Part shown: positions 57,163 to 64,000 of the stretch, piece after piece
Position numbering within the stretch: position 1 is the stretch's first letter
Layout: every line of letters starts with the position of its first letter
Assembly: GCA_021234155.1 (NCBI GenBank)
Contig: JAJEKV010000030.1
Location: forward strand, 17,042,003-17,106,002
Source of the DNA: Isoetes taiwanensis
Taxonomy: Eukaryota; Streptophyta; Lycopodiopsida; Isoetales; Isoetaceae
Length of the DNA: 64,000 nt
Reading direction: 5' to 3'
The notes under the pieces: generated by a model
The model's database searches: none
Told to the model about the DNA's origin: nothing
Seen by the model: only the letters and a program-made list of their open reading frames with translations
Made by a program: the position numbers and the translations under genes

Positions 57163-58172
57163 TGAAGCATGCAAGATACAACGAAAATTGTTTCTGCACA
57201 AGGAATTAAAGCTATACCAAACTATATCAAGCTATGGGTGCAAGCTCCAATTGGTCATGATAATGTGAACAATTTCTAATTCAATCCGGTTGTAGAAAGT
57301 TGTGAGCTTGCAAACGAGGATGATGCAAGCATTCTCTTAACTTGAGTTACAGAATATGTCCAATGCATGTAGCAAATATGTCCAATGCATGTAGAACTCT
57401 GGCTTGCACTTGCCCAGCTGGAAGCATGCAAGATACAACGAAAATTGTTTTTGCACAAGGAATTAAAGCTATACCAAACTATATCAAGTTATGGATGCAA
57501 GCTCCAATTGGTCATGATAATGTGAACAATTTCTAATTCAATCCGGTTGTAGAAAGTTGTGAGCTTGCAAACGAGGATGATGCAAGAATTCTCTTAACTT
57601 GAGTTACAGAATATGTCCAGTGCATGTAGCAAATATGTCCAATGCATGTAGAACTCTGGCTTGCACTTGCCTAGCTGGAAGCATGCAAGATACAACGAAA
57701 ATTGTTTTTGCACAAGGAATTAAAGCTATACCAAACTATATCAAGTTATGGATGCAAGCTCCAATTGGTCATGATAATGTGAACAATTTCTAATTCAATC
57801 CGGTTGTAGAAAGTTGTGAGCTTGCAAACGAGGATGATGCAAGAATTCTCTTAACTTGAGTTACAGAATATGTCCAATGCATGTAGAAAATATGTCCAAT
57901 GCATGTCGAACTCTAGTTTGTACTTGCCCAGCTGGAAGCATGCAAATACAACGAAAATTGTTTTTGCACAAGGAATTAAAAAGCTATACCAAACTATATC
58001 AAGTTATGGATGCAAGCTCCAATTGGTCATGATAATGTGAACAATTCCTAATTCAATCCGTTTGTAGAAAGTTGTGAGCTTGCAAACGAGGATGATGCAA
58101 GAATTCTCTTAACTTGAGTTACAGAATATGTCCAATGCATGTTTGAAAATATGTCCAATGCATGTAGAACTC
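57163..58172. repeat. 257-bp tandem repeat, nearly four units
   Basis: Units start at 57163, 57421, 57678 and 57935, each beginning GAAGCATGCAA. Each contains two tandem copies of AATATGTCCAATGCATGTAG. Identity between units is high, so the array is young. Unit 1 is the most diverged at its start. Confidence 0.95.
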
Positions 58173-58358
58173 TTAGTGCTTTAAGATTTGAAAAGGCAAA
58201 TGGAAACTCTTCAATGATTTGGAAAGATTAGGTATAGGCACCCTCAGAGCAATTCCATTCAGCTCTCCCTTGAGTTGTGGCAAGATGAGAGGCACTGCCT
58301 TTGGGGTGTAAAATCGCGAGTGGGGTACAACTTTTGGCGAAGCGTTTAAGCACTTTAA

Positions 58359-59360
58359 GTGCTGAAACTCGCGGACGTCGAAGCCCGTCACGCCCTTCTC
58401 CCTCCTTTTCCCCTGGGCGCGAAAACTCAGATCAGTGTTTCACTGTTGACGATGGAGGCATGGAGCGCGGATGATTTTCACAGCATCAGAGGTCTGTGCA
58501 ATTCGGGGGTGAAGCCCCATGAGGAAGAAGCTTGGTTGGAAAATAATGTCAGGGATCGAGATGGACAAAGAAGTTGAACAAGGGAAAGATAAAATGGCAC
58601 TGTGCAAAGGAGCATCTTCAAGAGAAGTTGGAAACACTCTGCCGAAAAATCTACAAGAATTGTCACAACAAAGAAGTAAGAAAGCAACTGGCCCTTGCTT
58701 TTGCGTTTGAAAATTGCACTAGATCAATACTTGCACCGAGGAACACAAAGTAAACCGGGCTGCATTTGTCGTGCAATGTCAAAGATACCACAACAATAGA
58801 CAAGTCAAAACAGAGGCGATGTTGTAGCACATGTTAGGAAAAGCTGAAATGAAGGCAAAGCCAAAGGTGGCACCGGATCAAATGAGATCGCATGTGATGA
58901 AAACATAAAAACCTTAGAGAATGCAATCTGAGGAGATTGGAAAATCAGTTTTACTTATCACAAAGAATGGAAGGCGGTAGGGGAAGTGAGCTGAAAGGCA
59001 ATGAGAAGGCCTCTGAATTACGAAAAATGATGTTGGAAGAGGTCGAAAAAACAAATAAGAGACAAACCACAAATGATTTGGCTACAAAACAGGGAGGAGT
59101 TCAAGCTTAATCCAACATGTGAGTTGGAGGCGAAAATTAAAGATTTGGAGCAGACCGTCCGGATGGAAACTTGGCACGGGAACAAGGTACAAAAAAGCAA
59201 TGAACCCTACATCCGTTAATGAGCGGGTCAAACGTAAACTCAAACTTGAGGAGGAGTTAAAAGTTCTCAAGAAGAACAGAGACTTCGTGCATTTCTACAT
59301 AAACAATTTGTGGAAGCTGAAAATGGATACTCCCCGCAACATTTAGCATCTCTACTATTA
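58359..59360 (+). pseudogene. Unrecognised coding-like fragments upstream of the FCP1-like gene
   Basis: Charged, Lys/Glu-rich frames such as MEAWSADDFHSIRGL (58452 on), KDKMALCKGASSREVG (58591 on) and a coiled-coil-like stretch (VKRKLKLEEELKVLKKNRDF, about 59227-59286) lie in different frames with stops between them. They may be broken exons of the downstream gene or of a mobile element. I do not recognise them. Confidence 0.3.
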
Positions 59361-59847
59361 TAACGAGATAAGTTGCTAGTGGAAGATCCATTTTATACAT
59401 GTTCTAATGTGGTGCGGAATTCACTAAAGCTTACGAGGTTAAGTTTAGCAATTGAATTGCCAACATGAGTATCATATAGCTTGTTGTTCGTTGTTGAGAG
59501 GAGGACAATGTATTCATGGTTGCCCCGGAAAGGTGCCGAGGGGGTGTATTTGACGAAGCTAGGTTTTGGCCATGTTGCGGGTGCTTCAAATAGTACACCA
59601 AAAAGGATGTGTTAATCCGTCCCCGCAATTGAGGTCTCACCGCTTCGGGGTTCAAAGAAGGACAATGGTGCCATTTGAAGATGCACAACACCGCAAAGTC
59701 CTATAGGAGTACAAATCAATTGTGATCGATTTGAATGCAACAATGAGAACCACCACCACCAGTCCAAGAAGTCTGTCCAAGAAGCTATAGAAGAAGTCAG
59801 AACACAAAGCACCGGTTATAAACACAAAGCCCGGTTGTGGGAAAAAA

Positions 59848-61134
59848 ATGACCCGGATTGTACACACTGAAGCACCTAAGGAAGTTGAGGGAGTAATTCC
59901 ATCGGATGAGGGCAACTTGGGTGAATATTTGACAAAAGGAAAGGGCAGAAGAACAAAGAGGGGTAAGCTGGAGGATAGCAAAGAAGTTGTTCAGGCTACA
60001 AGAAAGAGAACAAGAAGTAGCTATGCAAAAGATGCAGGAAGCAGTCTCAATCATGACACCACACATATCGAAGTGTGTTCTGAAGAAAATGCAGAATCAG
60101 GCCCTCAAGTTTCAGGTGAGCCTGATCTTCAACAAGTGATTGCTGCCATTAATAACCCTGGAAAGGGGGTATGGGCATTGCTGGCCAAGAAGGCCACAAC
60201 TTAGTGTTGCTTAAAACATTGAATATTATTGATTTTCTTTTGTTGCATTCACTGTAGGATTACCAGTTGATTCTGTTAGGTCAGAGAATCCTGCTGTTGA
60301 TACAGAAAGGTTTCCACATTCAACCCATTTTTCATTTTCATCTTCATCTCTTTATTCATGTAGTAATTCCTGTTGTGTAGGTATTCAGGATGTTCCAACG
60401 TACTAAATATTGATTTGGCAGCAAAAGATAAACTCATTGTCTTGGATTTAAATGGTGTGTTGGTAAAAACATTTGGTGCAAATGAACACATACGCCTGGA
60501 AGCAGGATTGACAATGACATACACTAGCAGAAAGAAAGTGATATTCAGACCAGAAGCAGTGTTCTTCTTGAAGACTTTGTTACAGAAGTGTTGTGTTGGT
60601 ATATGGTCATCAATGCAACTCTCTAATGTGGAAGATGTGCTGCAAGTACTATGTCCAGATTTGAGGGACAGATTTCAATTTGTATGGGGACAGGGAAAAA
60701 TGTGCGCGCACCGGTTTTCACCACCCTAACAAACCCAGGTCATGTCGGTGATGATGAAGCCACTTGGGAAAATATATGAGTCATACCCAAGATTCAAAGG
60801 TAAGACTTTGCTTCTTGATGATTCATTATACAAGTCTTACCTTAGCAGTCCCTGGAAATTTCTGAGGGTACCTGCATTCAAGATGGATATCCATGATGAA
60901 GTGCTAACAGTACTCACCCCAAAGATAGAAGAAATACTGCAGGCCAAGACTGAGGAAAAAATGAAGTTACTGGTGAAGAACACACACAGATGCAAGCCTT
61001 GGCCTAAGACAGATAGAAAGATTATGAAGCTATGCTTGGAAAGACTTTCTGGAAAACAGTTGCAGTTCTGTAGGTTTGTGAAGGAGGAATTGGAGAAGGT
61101 TTATGGTGATGACGATTGTCATTCTCCATGATTA
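59848..61134 (+). pseudogene. FCP1/NIF-type phosphatase-like gene with frameshifts
   Basis: Three exons join in frame: 59848-60115 (charged, PQVSG), 60258-60309 (LPVDSVRSENPAVDTER) and 60381 onward. Exon 3 has the HAD/NIF motif as IVLDLNGVLV, then FRPEAVFFLKTLL, VGIWSSM and FQFVWGQGK. After frame breaks at about 60698 and 60742 the sequence resumes with KIYESYPRFKGKTLLLDDSL (the Asp-Asp motif) and ends at TGA 61129-61131. Family members remove phosphate from Ser/Thr in proteins such as the RNA polymerase II tail. The usual DxDGT is DLNGV, with Asn for the second Asp, as in a plant subgroup of uncertain activity. Probably a pseudogene unless the breaks are sequencing errors. Confidence 0.68.
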
Positions 61135-61235
61135 TCATGTACCATCTTTATCTTAATTTAAGAATGTTTCTTTTTAAGAATGTTTCCTGTAAGAATGATG
61201 ATTCTTTTTCATGTACCATCTTTATCTTAATTTAA
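61135..61235. repeat. Short tandem duplication in the 3' flank, one unit split by the piggyBac-like element
   Basis: ATGTACCATCTTTATCTTAA followed by TTTAAGAATGTTT occurs at 61138-61170 and again at 61213-61235, where the TTAA-flanked insertion begins; the second unit resumes at 63905 with GAATGTTTTT. Confidence 0.85.
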
Positions 61236-63904
61236 CACTAGAGTTGTCCCTTCATGGACCATAAATGGTTCATTTGTACAGTTTGCTTTAAAATTCATAT
61301 AAAATCAATGGCATAAAATTCAGGTAAACCCTTTCTACACGTTAATATATGACAGTCACTTTGCATAGGAAAAATAGTTAAAAATGCATATACCCCTAAA
61401 ATTGAAAGTTATGCTTGGGTGAATCAAGGGGGGTCAAGTCCAGTTTGCTTCATGTTTACATAATACAAAACTGTATCAACAAAAGGATTTTTTTGATTTT
61501 TTTCATTATAATGGTATTTTTCTATACGAGATAAGGATGAATACACAAAAAACCTTGTTTCAATCCGAAGTCTAGGAAGAAAGATATAGTCAGTCAAACA
61601 TGATGGGGTCAAAACAGTTTTCTGTCTTCTGTGGACCAATAATGGTTCCCAGAAGGCTGTTTCAATTAAAATTCTATAACTTTTGCATGAAAATGATTTT
61701 TTACTTCAAATTTGGTATATAAGTAGTTGACTAATTGCTTCATGTATAGAAATTATTTGTTGGCCTGTAATTTGAAGGTTCAACTTTGACTTATAGTTAA
61801 CAATTTTAAGTGACTTTTAATTGATGTTTATTTTGTTATATTTGAAGGAAATTTATTGAAATAGTATGTCATTGAAAAAATCATATATGAATGCTTGTAT
61901 GGATATGAGATCAATGAAAAAACAAGTAAAGAAAAAGAGCAAAAGGCATGATCATGATAAATCAATAAAGGTTTCTGTACCTAAGACCATTACTGGTCCA
62001 CAGGTCCATTTTAAATCAATAACTTCTTTACCTTAGTCAATCTCAAGCTGAATTTTAGAATATTGGTATTTCATGAGCTCTTCTATCAATAAAAAATATC
62101 TATTGCTAGTTTTGGGCTAAAACTTTTAGTATTAGTTCTAAGTTATCATCAAATGTTTTCAATGTTTGATCTCTAGATTTGTGCCTTGAGGATGAACTTC
62201 AAACACCATATTTCAAAGCTTCCCAAAGTTAAGAAAGCAATTCAAGATGAACTAAGGAAAAATATGAAAAGGTATGACTAAAGAAGATCAAGATAGACTG
62301 CTACATCGATGCCAATTATTGGTCCACATGACCTTTCATTTCAAAGTTAAGAACATCATCATCTTAGTCAATTCTTTAGAATATAGTTTATACCACATTA
62401 TATATATGATAACATTAGTTGGTTAGGGAGGATTATCTATCTAAAGGGTGATATCGGGCAACGCGAAATTAAGTAGTTAAAGGCTACTTTGAATGCACGA
62501 GGAAGTCCACTTACACCTTTCAAAGACTATCTTATAGACAATGAGAAATCATAATATCATTATAGGGGACAAAATGAATAGAGCCAGTGCAAAAAAATAG
62601 AGAAATTTTCTCAATCCACTTGGTTTAATCCTGGACCTATAAATAGCTCATGCTTATTTATATTCAAATCTTGTATATAATATATTATTCTAACATGAAA
62701 TTTGAGATATATATTGCCAACAAAGGTTCAAATTTACAAAAATTATAGCCTATCATAAAAGTTGATCTACATGTACTATGGTCCTATTTAGACTATGATA
62801 CTTTGGAGCAGCCACACATTGACTAACTTTATAATAGTGAAAAATAAGTTGATTTCTTCATTTTTTCTTCTAATAAGACCACACCAAGGACCTCAATATC
62901 CGTTTTTATCAGATATTGTGCCATTTAAAAGACCTATGGGAGAAATGGAGTGCAATAAGTTAATATTTTAGATGAACTAAAAAAACAGGTACGGAAAGTC
63001 TTTTGATCTATTTATTTATAGTCATGGCTAAACTTCATGGTGTTGTCCTCCATTCATCAATAATCATAACTACCTACATCATTGTTGAGTTTTAGACCTA
63101 TAAGGGTATAATTAACGCACTTTGGAACCTTTCTTTGTGTTCATCCTGTTAAAATACTATCTATCTATCTATCTATTAGATCTCGTTTAGATCTAGATAA
63201 TGCATGGTTATACCCTAGTTACATTATATTTATGTTTATAAAGTAAATTCCTATATAGAGTTGATTAGAATGCATCATTTACTATCCCTATGAGACTTAT
63301 AGATGGAGTTTATTGGAGCACTTTAACGTATATTTTTATTTTGAATTCTGTACCATAATTTCTTTAGTTAATAACGATACTAAGATAATATATAAACATC
63401 TAAAAAATTTCTTGCACTATAGCTTGTCTTGTTAAGGACTCATTGTCACAAAAATTAAGTCAAAAGTTGTAATAATAAGAGAAATAATTCTTAAACCTCA
63501 CGCAGCATTTTTAAGCAAGATAGGGTTTGGCGACTTCAATTGACATCAAATGATAGCGGCCAAACATGGAAACATGCAAATCGTTATGTTTTATCATAAT
63601 ATATCAATTACTTTCATATTTAGCAAGGTTTAGGCACTTTTATGCTAGAAAATTGAAGAATGCAGTTCTAGAGTGCTGTAAAAACTTTCTCCAAAATTTG
63701 AAAATCATACCAATATAAAGGTGAATCCAGTAGTCATGAGATTCTCACAAGTCGTTAAGAATCAAGTGAAGACTCAAATAGTGGTGGTATACTTTAAAAT
63801 TAAAATTTCTCTTGTGAGATATAAGGGTTTAAGTGGCAGGGGGTATGGTGGACCATTTCTGGTCCATGGACCAGAAATGGTCCCCGGGACAACTCTAGTG
63901 TTAA
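61232..63904. mobile_element. piggyBac-like non-autonomous element (TTAA duplication)
   Basis: Flanked by TTAA (61232-61235 and 63901-63904), with 15-bp perfect inverted ends CACTAGAGTTGTCCC / GGGACAACTCTAGTG. The TTAA duplication and CACTAG-type ends fit the piggyBac superfamily. The 2.67 kb interior has no long ORF, so it is non-autonomous. Inside, imperfect GGACCA...TGGTCC palindromes recur near 61256, 61632, 61986, 62312 and 63851. Confidence 0.83.
61236..63900. other. Interior of the piggyBac-like element, no gene
   Basis: AT-rich, non-coding on both strands, with a CTAT microsatellite at 63162-63177. The palindromic GGACCATTTCTGGTCC block near the right end (63851-63882) is doubled around CCATGG. 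Confidence 0.6.
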
Positions 63905-64000
63905 GAATGTTTTTGCTATATTGTTTATGTAGTTCAATGCAGACTTGTCTATAAGTTTTTGCTATATTGTTTATATATACTTCAATGCTGACTGAAAGGG
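63905..64000. other. 3' flank continuing after the piggyBac-like insertion
   Basis: Contains a direct repeat of TTTTTGCTATATTGTTTAT (63911 and 63956). It is the displaced continuation of the 61213 duplication unit and probably of the FCP1-like 3' region. Confidence 0.6.

Noticed and set aside
57342-57793. Two near-identical 64-codon ORFs
   Set aside because: They are the same frame in successive 257-bp repeat units with no codon or domain evidence.
63162-63177. CTAT microsatellite as a notable feature
   Set aside because: Only four units; ordinary simple repeat.

Overview
The window is nuclear DNA from a land plant with a large, transposon-rich genome. Evidence: GT-AG (and one GC-AG) introns, a Copia retrotransposon primed by initiator-Met tRNA, Helitron ends, many MITEs and foldbacks, plant-type gene fragments (bulb-type lectin, YchF-like, SMUBP2-like, FCP1-like), AT-rich intergenic DNA and no bacterial gene layout. 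A non-flowering plant (fern or lycophyte grade) is my guess from the unusual gene content; the sequence does not prove it.

Layout. 1-9760: two copies of a multi-exon gene of unrecognised, transposase-like type on the minus strand; copy 2 is split by a 3.2 kb LINE, and copy 1 keeps the matching empty site. A GT-rich array and a small interrupted ORF lie between them. 10591-19428: the most interesting object, an 8.8 kb DNA transposon with identical 31-bp terminal inverted repeats (TIRs) and a 4-bp GCTA target-site duplication (TSD). It carries two divergent intron-containing genes: a DUF7869-like transposase candidate with a BAH-like C-terminus, and a ParB-like plus N6/N4 DNA methyltransferase protein. 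About twenty copies of a 14-bp palindrome, CTATGCGCGCATAG, sit only in its introns and spacers, again and again exactly 41 bp apart. 19433-35880: mostly gene-poor, with a tRNA-derived SINE-like unit, degenerate TCTAG-type repeats, foldbacks, fragments of a YchF-type GTPase and a SMUBP2-type helicase, and Helitron 3' ends. 36184-40990: a complete but frameshifted Copia element with 5-bp GTCTA TSDs. 43.2-51.4 kb: a Helitron end, an intact-looking two-exon apolipoprotein L-like gene, a bulb-type lectin gene whose tail is supplied by a MITE, an IRG-like GTPase remnant, and a family of MITEs whose two TIRs match each other within one element but differ between elements. 52-58.2 kb: a MITE, a 200-bp-arm foldback and a 257-bp tandem repeat. 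58.4-64 kb: an FCP1/NIF phosphatase-like gene with frameshifts, then a 2.7 kb TTAA-flanked piggyBac-like element.

How it works together. Most of the window is mobile DNA at different stages of decay. The transposon at 10.6-19.4 kb combines a mobility protein, a DNA-modifying enzyme and a regularly phased palindromic site, which suggests an element that binds or marks its own DNA. Both of its genes are broken here, so this copy is probably non-functional, but the identical TIRs imply fairly recent movement. The ApoL-like, lectin and GTPase sequences within 6.3 kb look like defence-type modules placed together.
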